Numbered from the stretch's first letter, positions 1-9,541 are shown. The stretch is DNA of 64,000 bases from Paraburkholderia ginsengiterrae (GCF_001645125.1 NZ_LXKA01000098.1:62001-126000); one strand, 5' to 3'. The notes: a model not told the origin generated them from the letters alone. Translations and numbers: made by a program.

Positions 1-1053
1 ACGCACGTCCTGATAGGCTGCATCAGCGATCTCGCCTCGCAGCTTCGCATCCACCACCAGCCGCTTCAACGCGCCATACCACGCGTCGACGCCGTGTTCG
101 ACAAGCAGTCCAGTATTCCCGTCGACAACCGACTCCCTATACGGTGATGTATTGGTATAGACGCCTGCGATCTTCAACGCACCATATTCACGATACTTGT
201 TATTGGTCTTGTAGAGGTTCGACACGGAGCCGGTCATCGGGGCAATCCCGATATCCAGCCCGCTCGACGCCTTGAGCGCAATGAATTCAGCGTAATCATG
301 GACTGTGGGCACGTACGTCACTCGCTCACGGCCGATCAATTCAGGTGGACAGTATCCGAAGAACACCATCGAAACCTGCGAAAACTCGGTGAGTAATCGA
401 TCGAACGCGGGGAGAATCTCAACGAAATCGGCGGCGCGCGACACGTTGCCGGCGAAACCGATGCGAACCTCGCCGGGCGCTTTGTCATGCGGTGCGACTC
501 GCTCAATCAACGAAAAATCGAACGGCGCATTCAGATGAACGACGTTAGCGCGCGGGAAACGTTTCCTGATGTAGTCGCCCAACAGCACGGAATTCACGAT
601 GACCGCTTTGGCGCCCTGGACCGCTTGTGCGAGCGCTTTGCGCACTCTGGGATACTGGTAGTACTGGGCGAGCCTGGTATTACCCACCAGCTCCCAGAAG
701 TTGTCATCGATATAGTACAAATACGGGACTCGGCGGGTCGCCATCCACGTGAGCATTGGTATCGCTGTAGGATCGCCCACCCGGCTCAGGATCACGGCCC
801 CGCCATTCTGAAGCACATCCGGGGTGAAATATGGCAGCAGGTATTTTTCGACCGTCCCTTTGCTGCCTAGCGCCTCGCGAATCACCCGTTCAACGATGTG
901 GTTGGTGGGAATGTCCCCTTCAATGATCAGCTTCACGTCGACCGGCAAGGACTCGCTGCCTGGCTCCGTCTGGCCCGATTTGCTTGCTTCGTGATGCGAC
1001 TTGGCCGCGTCATCCGCCATGCGAGCGTGGTCGTTTGCGTCTCGAGGGGTCAT
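1..1053 (-). CDS. glycosyltransferase, C-terminus cut by window edge
   Basis: Reading the minus strand from an ATG at 1053 gives 351 codons that stay open to base 1, so the C-terminus is outside the window. The protein looks like a GT-B glycosyltransferase. A region with YYIDDNFWEL (bases ~690-720) is followed by a Rossmann-like start, RIGFAGNVSRAADF, typical of the nucleotide-sugar half, and later by GLLVEHGVDAWYGAL, as in group 1 transferases. The first ~35 residues are polar and low in hydrophobics, so an internal ATG at 1020 is an alternative start. It follows wzt and wzm on the same strand and probably builds the glycan they export. Donor and acceptor are unknown. Confidence 0.8.
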   Translation of the reverse strand, partial: MTPRDANDHARMADDAAKSHHEASKSGQTEPGSESLPVDVKLIIEGDIPTNHIVERVIREALGSKGTVEKYLLPYFTPDVLQNGGAVILSRVGDPTAIPMLTWMATRRVPYLYYIDDNFWELVGNTRLAQYYQYPRVRKALAQAVQGAKAVIVNSVLLGDYIRKRFPRANVVHLNAPFDFSLIERVAPHDKAPGEVRIGFAGNVSRAADFVEILPAFDRLLTEFSQVSMVFFGYCPPELIGRERVTYVPTVHDYAEFIALKASSGLDIGIAPMTGSVSNLYKTNNKYREYGALKIAGVYTNTSPYRESVVDGNTGLLVEHGVDAWYGALKRLVVDAKLRGEIADAAYQDVR

Positions 1054-1217
1054 AGGTGCAGCAAGTCCATAAACGGGGACGCCGGGGCGTAGAGCATATT
1101 AAAGCCGCGGCGATCGACCAGCTCGTACACATAAACCGGTATCGTCGAACGGCACCGGAGCCGGCCGCGCAGCACTGCCGCGCGAACTACGATAGCAATT
1201 CGCGCTTATACCGATCG

Positions 1218-1973
1218 TTACTGCCCGGCTTTGCGCTCGTACTCAGCGAGCACGCGCTTCGCCGGACCATCCATCACTACTTCACCTTTGCGCATCCAGA
1301 TAACGCGCTCGCAAAAGGCCTGCAGCATCTCAAGACTATGGCTGGAAAAGACCAGAATCTTTCCCTGCTCCATGAACTCATGCATCCTGCGCTTGGCCTT
1401 GTTGGCGAACTGCACGTCACCGGCGCCCATGACCTCGTCCAGAAGCAGAATTTCCGGATTGATCGCCGTCGACACCGAGAAGGCCAGGCGGATGAACATA
1501 CCCGCCGAGTAGGTCTTGACCGGATAGTCCAGGAACTCGCCCAATTCGGAGAATTCGCCGATCTGCTGAATGCGCTCTTCGACCTGAGCTGGCGTCAAAC
1601 CGAGCAGCATGCCGCGAATCCGGATGTTGTCCCAGCCGGTCTGTGTCATTTCGAACCCGGTGGCGAGTTCGAACATCGCGGACACATGACCGCTGATCGT
1701 CGCCTCACCGGAGGTCGGCGGATAAATCCCGGCCATCACCTTCAGAATCGTGCTTTTACCCGCGCCGTTCAAACCGATCAGGCCGACCCGCTCCCCATGC
1801 TCGATATCGAGCGTCACGTTCTTTAGCGCGTGAACGACCCGGCGCTCCGTTTTTTCTTTTTTTCCAGTTCGACGAAACGCGTTGAGCACTGTGGACTTGA
1901 GACTGTCCTGGCGCGCCGACACGTCGAACTTCACACCCACGTTACGCAGGCTGATCCTCAAATCTTCGGTCAT
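1218..1973 (-). CDS. wzt: polysaccharide ABC exporter, ATP-binding subunit (Wzt/KpsT type)
   Basis: The 251-residue nucleotide-binding subunit powers export of a lipid-linked or capsular polysaccharide across the inner membrane with the adjacent permease. Walker A is GLNGAGKST (residues 67-75), the ABC signature core is YSAGM (155-159) and Walker B is EILLLDE (174-180). I chose the ATG at 1973 because it overlaps the permease stop as ATGA; an in-frame ATG at 2042 would lie inside the permease gene. The protein ends soon after the ABC domain. It therefore lacks the C-terminal carbohydrate-binding domain of long Wzt proteins, which suggests export that does not depend on a recognised terminal modification. 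Confidence 0.9.
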   Translation of the reverse strand: MTEDLRISLRNVGVKFDVSARQDSLKSTVLNAFRRTGKKEKTERRVVHALKNVTLDIEHGERVGLIGLNGAGKSTILKVMAGIYPPTSGEATISGHVSAMFELATGFEMTQTGWDNIRIRGMLLGLTPAQVEERIQQIGEFSELGEFLDYPVKTYSAGMFIRLAFSVSTAINPEILLLDEVMGAGDVQFANKAKRRMHEFMEQGKILVFSSHSLEMLQAFCERVIWMRKGEVVMDGPAKRVLAEYERKAGQ

Positions 1974-2782
1974 AACACGTATACGATCCGCTGCGACATC
2001 TTTCTCACGACATACGTTGCGACCAACCCCGCAACGACGCAATAGCCCAGCGCGACATAGATCACTTCGGCCGGCGGAGCTTCGCTATTGAGCAACGGAT
2101 AGCGCAGGATCTCGATAAGGTAATACAGTGGATTGAACATGTAGACGAACGCCAGCCCGCGGTCCTTGAGCATCGCGACGGTGAAAATCACCGGCGTCAG
2201 ATAGAACGCAATCTGGATCAGACTGCCCAGCAAATGCGGCAGATCCCTGAAGCGAACGCCAATATGCGCGACGATCACCAGATGAAAGAAATTGATGGTC
2301 AGGAACAGCAGAAAACACGGCACTGCCCAGAGCGCGCCCCACCCCACGTGGCGCTGATAGAGCGCCATGGCGATAAAGAACACCACCAGGCCCACAAAGA
2401 ACACCACCGTATAAGGCACGATCGCTCGGTACAGGTAAATGATCTTTGGAAACGCAAATTGCTTGATATAGCCTTCGGCGACGACAAACGCCGAGCAACC
2501 GTCCACCAGCGACGACGAGATAAACGTCCAGATCACGATACCCAGCGTGAGAAACGGCAAGAACTCGTTCATCGGCTGATGAAAGAGCCGCCCGTAGATC
2601 ACGCCAATTGCGGTGATGACCGCCCCCAGATTGATGAGAATCCACGCCGGACCAAGCATCGAACTCCGGAAACGGCTCTTGACGTCCTGAAGACCCATAT
2701 GGAGCCAGACCCGCCAAAGTTTGGCAGCGCTCACGAACTCCATCAAAGACGGACGAGCGCCGGCTCTGTTATACGTGATCAT
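1970..2782 (-). CDS. wzm: polysaccharide ABC exporter, permease subunit (Wzm type)
   Basis: This 270-residue inner-membrane protein has about six hydrophobic segments, for example WILINLGAVITAIGVIYG, TVVFFVGLVVFFIAMALY and FLLFLTINFFHLVIVAHIGV. It fits the ABC-2 permease family that pairs with Wzt. The N-terminus carries the cytoplasmic LQDVKSRFRSSMLGPAW segment typical of O-antigen and teichoic-acid exporters. Its ATG at 2782 overlaps the end of the acetyltransferase gene by 14 bases, and its stop overlaps the wzt start, so the genes are translationally coupled. The exported glycan is inferred from neighbours to contain dTDP-derived sugars. Confidence 0.9.
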   Translation of the reverse strand: MITYNRAGARPSLMEFVSAAKLWRVWLHMGLQDVKSRFRSSMLGPAWILINLGAVITAIGVIYGRLFHQPMNEFLPFLTLGIVIWTFISSSLVDGCSAFVVAEGYIKQFAFPKIIYLYRAIVPYTVVFFVGLVVFFIAMALYQRHVGWGALWAVPCFLLFLTINFFHLVIVAHIGVRFRDLPHLLGSLIQIAFYLTPVIFTVAMLKDRGLAFVYMFNPLYYLIEILRYPLLNSEAPPAEVIYVALGYCVVAGLVATYVVRKMSQRIVYVL

Positions 2783-3278
2783 TGATGCTTCGCTCCATTG
2801 TGATCATGCCGTCGGCGCGCGAAACCTCGGTGAAACCAAGCTGCACGTACAGGCGGTGTGCACGCTCATTGGTGTCGCGCACCAGCAGATACACCGATGC
2901 AAGCCCGAGCGCCTCGCGCGCGAACCCCATCAGCGCCTCGATGCCCTGGCGCATCAAACCCTGCCCCTGGAATTCCGGTGCGACGACGAAACGTCCGATC
3001 TCTGCTTTGCCCGCCACGGTGTCGATCCCATAGATCGCCACTTGACCAACACGCGCCTGGGTTGCCGCCTCTTCGACGATAAACACCAGGTCGTCCGCTT
3101 TATCGAGGTAGCGCGTGAACCAGCCGGCGTGCTGATCCCACTGCAGCACGTCGGCGGTGCCGAACTGCTGCCGCGCGCCGTCGCGGTTTCGCCACGCGAG
3201 CGTGAACGGCAGATCAGCTTCGGCGAGCAGCCTTAAACGAAGGCTGCCCGCCGCAAACGGCGGGTAGGCTTGCTTCAT
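2769..3278 (-). CDS. GNAT-family N-acetyltransferase, probably for a dTDP-amino sugar
   Basis: The 169-residue protein has the GNAT fold. The acetyl-CoA-binding segment spans about residues 97-113 (FVVAPEFQGQGLMRQGI), where QGQGLM matches the Q/R-x-x-G-x-G/A pyrophosphate loop. The C-terminal half has the usual VYLLVRDTNERAHRLYVQLGF strand and helix. The gene starts inside the stop of the DegT aminotransferase (ATGA at 3278), so the two enzymes are co-made. The likely role is N-acetylation of the amino sugar made by that aminotransferase, as WecD and VioB do for dTDP-4-amino-4,6-dideoxyhexoses. The exact sugar cannot be told from sequence alone. Confidence 0.8.
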   Translation of the reverse strand: MKQAYPPFAAGSLRLRLLAEADLPFTLAWRNRDGARQQFGTADVLQWDQHAGWFTRYLDKADDLVFIVEEAATQARVGQVAIYGIDTVAGKAEIGRFVVAPEFQGQGLMRQGIEALMGFAREALGLASVYLLVRDTNERAHRLYVQLGFTEVSRADGMITMERSINDHV

Positions 3279-4405
3279 TGTGCAGCGTAGCGCTTCACGA
3301 GGCCGGCGATCAGCTCGACGTCCTTGCGCGTGACGCCCATGTGCATCGGCAGCGACAGGATTTCATTGCTGGCTTGATGCGACTTCGGGCACTGGCCCTT
3401 GCCGTGCGCATACATGCGGTATTCGGTGTTATCGCGGTAGTGCACGCCCGGATAAACTTCATGCTCGTTCAGCGCAAGCATCAGCTCGTCGCGATTCTTG
3501 ACGCGAATCTGGAACAGATGGCGCGACGATTCGCAACCCTTGGTGATCGGCACGAGACGCACGTTGGCTTGATCGCCGAGCAGCTCTTCGTACCAGTTCG
3601 CCAACTGGCGGCGATACGAGTTGTCGTTGTCCAGATACTTGAGCTGCACGAGGCCGATCGCGGCCATGATCGAGTTGCCGTGATACTTGAAGCCGACTTC
3701 CTCGACGTCGTACATCCACTTGTACGCGCCCTGCGAAGCCGTACGTGCGTACGTGTCCTTGTTGATGCCGAGCCAGCTCATCTTGCGTGCGCGTGCATCG
3801 TCTTCCGCGTCGCGGAAGCAGATCATGCCCGAGTCAGCCGTCGGCAGGTTCTTGACTGCCTGGAAGCTGAACACAGTCACGTCCGCGTCATGGCCGACAT
3901 GCTTGCCATGGAAGCGCGTGCCCGACATATGCGCCGCGTCGAGAATCAGCACGAGGCCGCGGTCGCGGCACAGCTTCAGCACGCGCTCATACTGGCCGAC
4001 GTTGCCGCCGACACCGACGTAGATCACCGCACGCGTACGGTCGGTAATGCGCGCTTCGATGCTTTCCGGATCCAGGCAGAGCGAATCGTCGACGTCGGCG
4101 AACACCGGCGACAGCTGCGAGTAGAGAATCGCGTGATTCGACGACACGAAGGTCAGCGGCGTGGTGATGACTTCGTCGCCATCGGCCCAGTTGTGCTTGG
4201 TCTTCAGGAGTTCAAACGCCAGGTGCAGGCCAACGGTGTTCGAGCTCAGGAAGTGCGCATTCGGCAGACCCGTGTAAGCCTTCCATGCTTCTTCGAATTG
4301 ATTGGTCTTGAAACCGAGTCCGGTCCAGCCCTTCTCGAGGCATTCCTTGATCTCGTCGAGGCACTCTTGAATACGGAAATTGGGTACAAACAACTGGATA
4401 GCCAT
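3275..4405 (-). CDS. DegT/DnrJ/EryC1 sugar aminotransferase (PLP)
   Basis: The 376-residue enzyme is a PLP-dependent sugar aminotransferase of fold type I. The pyridine-nitrogen Asp lies in LILDAAH (D156) and the Schiff-base lysine is K185 in FSFQAVKNL. It probably converts dTDP-4-keto-6-deoxyglucose, the product of RmlB encoded upstream, into a 4- or 3-amino sugar with glutamate as donor. I placed the start at 4405 because AGGAGA lies just upstream; a longer frame to 4678 would run into rmlC. It lies between rmlC and the acetyltransferase on the same strand. Regiochemistry (C3 or C4) is not decided by what I can see. Confidence 0.88.
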   Translation of the reverse strand: MAIQLFVPNFRIQECLDEIKECLEKGWTGLGFKTNQFEEAWKAYTGLPNAHFLSSNTVGLHLAFELLKTKHNWADGDEVITTPLTFVSSNHAILYSQLSPVFADVDDSLCLDPESIEARITDRTRAVIYVGVGGNVGQYERVLKLCRDRGLVLILDAAHMSGTRFHGKHVGHDADVTVFSFQAVKNLPTADSGMICFRDAEDDARARKMSWLGINKDTYARTASQGAYKWMYDVEEVGFKYHGNSIMAAIGLVQLKYLDNDNSYRRQLANWYEELLGDQANVRLVPITKGCESSRHLFQIRVKNRDELMLALNEHEVYPGVHYRDNTEYRMYAHGKGQCPKSHQASNEILSLPMHMGVTRKDVELIAGLVKRYAAQ

Positions 4406-4427
4406 AAAGGTCTCCTCGTGAGGCGGG

Positions 4428-4979
4428 CTAGTTAAATAATTCGGCGTCGGCAAGTGCAGGCGCTGCGGCGTCTTTTTTAGACAGCAGCGGCTCACCCTCG
4501 AACGGCCATTCAATTCCAATCGCGGGATCGTTCCATCCCAGCGAGCGCTCGAATTCAGGTGCGTAGTAATCGGTGGTCTTATACAGGAATTCCGCGAAAT
4601 CGGACAGCACGACAAAGCCGTGCGCGAACCCCTCAGGAATCCACAATTGACGCTTGTTCTCGGCCGACAATTCGACACCCACCCACTTGCCGAACCGCGG
4701 CGAACTGCGGCGAATGTCGACCGCCACGTCGAACACGCGGCCGCTCACCACACGCACCAGCTTGCCTTGCGGCTGGCTGATCTGATAGTGCAGGCCGCGC
4801 AACACGTTGCGCGCCGAACGCGAGTGATTGTCCTGCACGAACTCGCGCTCGATGCCCGTGGCTTGTGCGAAAGCCTTGGCGTTGAAACTCTCGTAAAAGA
4901 AGCCGCGGTCGTCGCCAAACACCTTCGGTTCGAGAATGACGACTTCCGGCAACGCGGTCGGAATAGCGGTCAGATTCAT
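4428..4979 (-). CDS. rmlC: dTDP-4-dehydrorhamnose 3,5-epimerase
   Basis: The 183-residue cupin enzyme is the usual RmlC length and catalyses the third step to dTDP-L-rhamnose. The catalytic His sits in RGLHYQ (H64). The family signatures [23 protein letters not shown] and TTDYYAP are all present. The ATG at 4979 overlaps the rmlA stop as ATGA. The ~22-bp gap to the aminotransferase gene carries that gene's ribosome binding site. All four rml genes are present in the order B-D-A-C on the minus strand. Confidence 0.95.
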   Translation of the reverse strand: MNLTAIPTALPEVVILEPKVFGDDRGFFYESFNAKAFAQATGIEREFVQDNHSRSARNVLRGLHYQISQPQGKLVRVVSGRVFDVAVDIRRSSPRFGKWVGVELSAENKRQLWIPEGFAHGFVVLSDFAEFLYKTTDYYAPEFERSLGWNDPAIGIEWPFEGEPLLSKKDAAAPALADAELFN

Positions 4980-5857
4980 GCAACAGACTCCTGAAGAATG
5001 CGGTGCAAATAGGCACCGTAGCCGTTCTTGGCGAGCGGCTTGGCCAGCGCTTCGAGGTCTTCCGCGGAGATCCAGTGATTGCGGAACGCAATCTCTTCGG
5101 GGCACGCGACCATCAGACCCTGGCGCTTTTGCAACGTGGCGATAAAGACGGCGGCATCCTGCAGCGAATCGTGCGTGCCGGTATCGAGCCAGGCGTAGCC
5201 GCGGCCCATAATCTCGACGTTCAAGCGGCCGTTGCGCAGGTAGTGCAGGTTGACGTCGGTGATTTCAAGCTCACCACGCGCCGACGGACGAATGCCCGCC
5301 GCGATATCGCACACGTCGTTGTCGTAAAAGTACAAACCGGTCACCGCGTAGCTGGAACGGGGCGACTTGGGCTTTTCCTCGAGCGAGACCGCGCGGAAGT
5401 CCTTGTCGAACTCGACCACACCGTAACGCTCCGGGTCATGCACGTGGTACGCAAAAACTGTCGCGCCCTGCTCCTGCGAAGTGGCATGCTGCAACTGCCC
5501 CAGCAGATCGTGGCCGTGAAAAATGTTGTCGCCGAGAATCAGCGCCGACGGATCGTTGCCCACGAAATCGCGGCCGATGATGAAAGCCTGCGCGAGCCCG
5601 TCCGGCGAGGGCTGCACCGCATATTGCAGGTTCAAGCCCCAGCGCGCGCCATCGCCCAGCAGTTCCTCGAACCGCGGCGTATCCTGCGGCGTGGAAATGA
5701 TCAGGATGTCGCGAATTCCGGCCAGCATCAGCGTGCTGAGCGGATAGTAGATCATCGGCTTGTCGTACACCGGCAGCAGCTGCTTCGACACCGAACGCGT
5801 GATGGGATAAAGGCGGGTGCCGGAACCACCTGCCAGGATGATGCCTTTTCGTTTCAT
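4976..5857 (-). CDS. rmlA: glucose-1-phosphate thymidylyltransferase
   Basis: The 293-residue enzyme makes dTDP-glucose from dTTP and glucose-1-phosphate. The nucleotide-binding signature [13 protein letters not shown] lies at residues 8-20, followed by [20 protein letters not shown]. Start 5857 (MKRKGIIL) fits the family N-terminus; a frame extending to 5890 adds residues with no family match. It lies 33 bp downstream of rmlD and overlaps rmlC. Its product is used by RmlB and so feeds both rhamnose and the predicted amino sugar. Confidence 0.95.
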   Translation of the reverse strand: MKRKGIILAGGSGTRLYPITRSVSKQLLPVYDKPMIYYPLSTLMLAGIRDILIISTPQDTPRFEELLGDGARWGLNLQYAVQPSPDGLAQAFIIGRDFVGNDPSALILGDNIFHGHDLLGQLQHATSQEQGATVFAYHVHDPERYGVVEFDKDFRAVSLEEKPKSPRSSYAVTGLYFYDNDVCDIAAGIRPSARGELEITDVNLHYLRNGRLNVEIMGRGYAWLDTGTHDSLQDAAVFIATLQKRQGLMVACPEEIAFRNHWISAEDLEALAKPLAKNGYGAYLHRILQESVA

Positions 5858-5890
5858 GATGGATCTCTCAGGTATGCGATGGAGGCACAA

Positions 5891-6832
5891 TCAACCGAGC
5901 AACCGGTGTCCCTCGACAAACTCGGCGAGCGCGCGATCCACGCCTTCGCGCCAATCGGGGAGGTCGATATTCAACGCCGCGCGCAGCTTCGACGTATCGA
6001 GTCGCGAGTTGGCGGGACGCGCGGCCGCGCTGCCGTAGTCGGCCGCTGCGATCGGCAAAACGTCTTCCGGCTTGACCGAGAGCGGAATACCGGCAGCGGC
6101 GAGCGTTTCGACAATATGGCGCGCATATCCGTGCCAGTTGGTTTCGCCCTGTGCGGCCAGGTGGTACACGCCGCTCGGCATTGGCGAAGCACCGTTCAGA
6201 TACTGGTGCACGGCGAGCGCCGTCACGTCCGCCAGTAGCGATGCGGGCGTCGGCGCGCCGACCTGGTCCGCGACCACGGACAACGACGTGCGGCTGCGCG
6301 CCGCACGTGCGATCGACTTGAGGAAGTTGCCACCCTGCAAGCCGAAGACCCAGCTAGTGCGGAAAATCCAGTGCGCCACGTCCACATTCTGCACCGCGAT
6401 CTCGCCGTCGAGCTTCGAACGGCCATACACGGACAACGGCGCAGTCGCGTCGTCTTCCAGGTACGGGGTCGCCTTGGCTCCGTCGAATACGTAATCCGTC
6501 GAATAGTGAACTATCAGGGCGCCGAGTGCCTTGGCTTCGGCCGCCAGCAGCCCCGGCGCCACCGCATTGACGGCGTGCGCGAGCTCAGGCGATGTTTCCG
6601 CGGCATCGACGGCCGTGTAACCACCGGCGTTGACGATGACCCGCGGCTTGACCGATCGCACCGTCGCCACAATCTGTTCCGCGGATGCCAGGTCGCAGGT
6701 GTCGCGCCCGACTGCCACGACGCGACCAAGGAGCGCCAGGCTCCGGCACAATTCCAGCCCCAGTTGCCCGCGGGCGCCAACTACGAGAATCGCGCCAGTC
6801 TCGCCTTCAGACCGCGACTCAAGGTCACGCAT
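5891..6832 (-). CDS. rmlD: dTDP-4-dehydrorhamnose reductase
   Basis: The 313-residue short-chain dehydrogenase catalyses the last, NAD(P)H-dependent step to dTDP-L-rhamnose. The Rossmann motif is VVGARGQLG (residues 17-25), the catalytic triad region is STD (111-113) and YGRSK gives Y136 and K140. The N-terminus is about 12 residues longer than usual. The start at 6832 overlaps the end of rmlB by 8 bases. The [10 protein letters not shown] segment is typical of RmlD. Confidence 0.94.
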   Translation of the reverse strand: MRDLESRSEGETGAILVVGARGQLGLELCRSLALLGRVVAVGRDTCDLASAEQIVATVRSVKPRVIVNAGGYTAVDAAETSPELAHAVNAVAPGLLAAEAKALGALIVHYSTDYVFDGAKATPYLEDDATAPLSVYGRSKLDGEIAVQNVDVAHWIFRTSWVFGLQGGNFLKSIARAARSRTSLSVVADQVGAPTPASLLADVTALAVHQYLNGASPMPSGVYHLAAQGETNWHGYARHIVETLAAAGIPLSVKPEDVLPIAAADYGSAAARPANSRLDTSKLRAALNIDLPDWREGVDRALAEFVEGHRLLG

Positions 6833-7877
6833 AGTGCTGGCCTACCCATTTGCGGTACTCGCCCGACGTGACGTCGTTCACCCACGGCTGGTTGTCGAGA
6901 TACCACTGCACTGTCTTGCGCAGGCCCGTTTCGAAAGTCTCGGCAGGCCGCCAGCCTAGTTCGCGTTCGAGCTTGCGCGCGTCGATCGCATAACGGCGAT
7001 CGTGGCCCGGACGATCCTTGATGAAGGTCATCTGGTCGCGATACGAGCCTTCCGCCTTGGGCTTCAGTTCGTCGAGCAGGTCGCACAGGGTATGCACGAC
7101 TTCGAGGTTGGTTTTCTCGTTCCAGCCGCCGACGTTATAGGTTTCACCCGGCTTGCCGCTCGCGAGCACCTGGCGGATTGCCGAGCAGTGGTCGGTCACA
7201 TACAGCCAGTCGCGCACGTTCTGACCGTCGCCGTAGATCGGCAACGATTTACCTGCGAGCGCATTCGTGATCATCAACGGAATGAGTTTTTCCGGGAAAT
7301 GATACGGGCCGTAGTTGTTCGAACAGTTGGTGGTCAGCGTCGGCAAACCGTACGTGTGGTGGTACGCGCGCACCAGATGATCCGATGCGGCTTTCGTGGC
7401 CGAATAGGGGCTATTCGGCGCGTACGGGGTTGTTTCGGAAAACTGAGGATCTTGTGGACCGAGCGAGCCGAAGACTTCGTCGGTGGAGACCGCCAGCATG
7501 CGGAACGCCGACTTTTCGGCCTCCGGCAACGCGCTCCAGTAGGCGCGGACCGCCTCGAGCAGCGTGAAGGTGCCAACCACGTTGGTTTGCACGAAGTCAG
7601 CCGGGCCGTCGATGGAACGGTCAACGTGGCTCTCCGCCGCGAAGTGCACCACGGCGCGCGGCTTGTGCTCGGCCAGCAAGGCGTCGAGCGCGGCACGATC
7701 GCAGATGTCGACCCGGGCAAAAATGTGCTTGTCGCTTCCCTGAAGCGACTTAAGCGTGGCCAGATTACCCGCGTACGTGAGTTTGTCCACGTTCACCACA
7801 GGTTCGTCGCTTGCACCAAGCCAGTCCAGCACGAAATTCGCGCCGATGAAGCCGGCGCCGCCCGTTACGAGAATCAT
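6825..7877 (-). CDS. rmlB: dTDP-glucose 4,6-dehydratase
   Basis: The 350-residue extended SDR enzyme converts dTDP-glucose to dTDP-4-keto-6-deoxyglucose. It shows [15 protein letters not shown] (NAD-binding, residues 1-15), STDEVFG (131-137) and YSATK (Y158, K162). The ATG at 7877 has AAGGA upstream and gives the standard family N-terminus; an in-frame ATG farther up at 7991 adds an Ala/Gly-rich stretch with no family match. It is the first gene of the operon. Its keto-sugar product is the branch point between rhamnose and the amino sugar. Confidence 0.95.
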   Translation of the reverse strand: MILVTGGAGFIGANFVLDWLGASDEPVVNVDKLTYAGNLATLKSLQGSDKHIFARVDICDRAALDALLAEHKPRAVVHFAAESHVDRSIDGPADFVQTNVVGTFTLLEAVRAYWSALPEAEKSAFRMLAVSTDEVFGSLGPQDPQFSETTPYAPNSPYSATKAASDHLVRAYHHTYGLPTLTTNCSNNYGPYHFPEKLIPLMITNALAGKSLPIYGDGQNVRDWLYVTDHCSAIRQVLASGKPGETYNVGGWNEKTNLEVVHTLCDLLDELKPKAEGSYRDQMTFIKDRPGHDRRYAIDARKLERELGWRPAETFETGLRKTVQWYLDNQPWVNDVTSGEYRKWVGQHYA

Positions 7878-8436
7878 ACAAATCCTTAAGTTGTATTCGT
7901 GCGCCGCAGCATAGGCAGCGCGCCCCGCCCCACCTCCGCCGGCGCCTGCAGCACCGGCCGGACGCTCATTGAATGCGGGTCCTCGCAACAATCGGCTGGG
8001 ATACGCGGCCGTGCCTCATTCGGCAATGGAGACGAAGAGCACCACGGCCAGGCGCGCTTTTGACGCTTTGGGAGCGGAGATTATATGACAGCCAGCCCCC
8101 AAAACAATGCCCCCATACAACTTGATACATCGCACCGGAAGCAAAAAAACAGTGGGGGAAGCCCTGACCCATGCAAGCCTGACACAAGCTTGTGGTAATA
8201 ACGCGACTTAATCCTGCTATCTGGCGGGCGGGCTCGAGCGACCGGCCTGTGGGCAATTACAGGGAAGTTTCGGCGTAGTTTTCCGCTCGCTACAAACCGT
8301 TTCGGAATTTTCAGCGCAATTACACGAGAAAATTCCGACACCCAGATTCAATGGCATGGTCGCAAACGGGCACGCCATCCATATCGGGCAGATTTGCCGG
8401 GCATTACCTCTGCGAATCGACCTTCGGTAAAAATAA
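7878..8436. other. intergenic leader of the rml operon
   Basis: This 559-bp stretch separates rmlB from the upstream reductase gene and has no convincing coding frame. It holds a candidate sigma-70 promoter for rmlB (listed separately) and a perfect 12-bp palindrome CACAAGCTTGTG at 8183-8194. The part at 8100-8450 is more AT-rich than the flanking genes. The predicted rml transcript would have an untranslated leader of about 190 bases. Confidence 0.6.
8080..8107 (-). promoter_or_regulatory. candidate sigma-70 promoter for rmlB
   Basis: On the minus strand there is a perfect -10 TATAAT (8080-8085) and a weaker -35 TTGTTT (8102-8107), 16 bp apart. It points toward rmlB and is the best promoter-like pair I see in the gap. 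Confidence 0.45.
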
Positions 8437-9348
8437 CTAGGCCGCCAGCATCCAGCGCAGCGTCTCCATGAATGGAATCGATTCGACTTCCGGCACGAGC
8501 GTGCGCAGTTTCGCGGGCGAACCGGCCAGCATCTTGACATCGGTTTGCCGCACGAAGGCGGGATTGATCCGCACGTCGAGCTCGTGGCCTGTCAGATGGC
8601 TCGCCGCCGACAGGATGTCGCGCAGCGTATAAGGCGTACCGGTGCAGACATTGACCGTTTCGCCGGCGGCATCCGACTCGAGCAGCGCTTCATAAGCGCT
8701 TGCCACGTAGCGTACGTCGGAGAAGTCGCGCGCCACGTCGATATTGCCCAGTTCGATCGCCGGCTCGCGGCGCGCGAAGTGCTCGACGATTTTCGGCACC
8801 AGGAAGTTCGATGCCTGGCCGCGGCCGGTATAGTTGAACGGCCGCACGATCAGGATCGGCAGCCGGTCGAACCAGGTCCGCACCATGGTTTCCATGGCCG
8901 CCTTGCTGGCGGCGTAGTGATTGACAGGCGTGACCGGAAAGGTCTCGTCGATGGCGTCGCTCGTCACGTTCCCGTAGACGTTCGCGCTGCTCGCGATCAA
9001 CAGCTTGCGGGGCGTATGGCCGACCGCCGCGCAAGCCTCCAGCAGATTCAGCGTGCCGATTACGTTGACGCGGTAAAAGTCGAGCGGGTCGTCATGGCCC
9101 ACGAAGCTGATCGCGGCCAGATGAACGATGTAATCGGGCCGCGCGAACTCGATCACCCGCCGGCAGGCTTCGGGCGACGTGATATCGAGTCTGAGCTGCG
9201 TCGGCGTTTCAGGCGCGTTGCGCCCGGCGACCGTTTCGATCACAGTGTGGCCTCGGCCGAGCAGGTTATCGACCAGATAGCGGCCGGTAAAGCCGCTCGC
9301 TCCGGTGACGAGTGTGCGGATCGGTTGTCCGGCATGAAAAGACGACAT
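8437..9348 (-). CDS. rmd: NAD-dependent epimerase/dehydratase, likely GDP-6-deoxy-D-mannose reductase
   Basis: The 303-residue extended SDR has GASGFTGRYL (residues 16-25), SSANVYG (120-126) and YAASK (Y145, K149). Together with VRPFNYTGRGQASNFLVPKIV this closely resembles Rmd enzymes, which reduce GDP-4-keto-6-deoxymannose to GDP-D-rhamnose. The substrate needs Gmd, and the only gmd in the window is about 43 kb away at 52644. The start at 9348 has GGAGA five bases upstream; an ATG at 9372 is also possible. It is separated from rmlB by a promoter-bearing gap and may be a separate unit. GDP specificity is inferred. Confidence 0.75.
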   Translation of the reverse strand: MSSFHAGQPIRTLVTGASGFTGRYLVDNLLGRGHTVIETVAGRNAPETPTQLRLDITSPEACRRVIEFARPDYIVHLAAISFVGHDDPLDFYRVNVIGTLNLLEACAAVGHTPRKLLIASSANVYGNVTSDAIDETFPVTPVNHYAASKAAMETMVRTWFDRLPILIVRPFNYTGRGQASNFLVPKIVEHFARREPAIELGNIDVARDFSDVRYVASAYEALLESDAAGETVNVCTGTPYTLRDILSAASHLTGHELDVRINPAFVRQTDVKMLAGSPAKLRTLVPEVESIPFMETLRWMLAA

Positions 9349-9541
9349 GCTTTCTCCGTTCACGAGGATCATCCTGTTGTGCTGCAATATTGCGCCCACC
9401 GTTCGCCGTTCCGTTTGCCAGCGGCGCAGGGCGCGGTAGCGGCGCTTCAGACGGGCTATTATGTCACGCTGGCATGCTGCACTGCCCAATGCGGCACGCC
9501 GCGTGCGTAACAGCATGTATCAAACCGCACCCACTTCCTCG

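Noticed and set aside
8061-8077. GACGCTTTGGGAGCGG resembling the start of a JUMPstart element
   Set aside because: It lies on the plus strand, opposite to the rml genes, and no ops core (GGCGGTAGC) is near.
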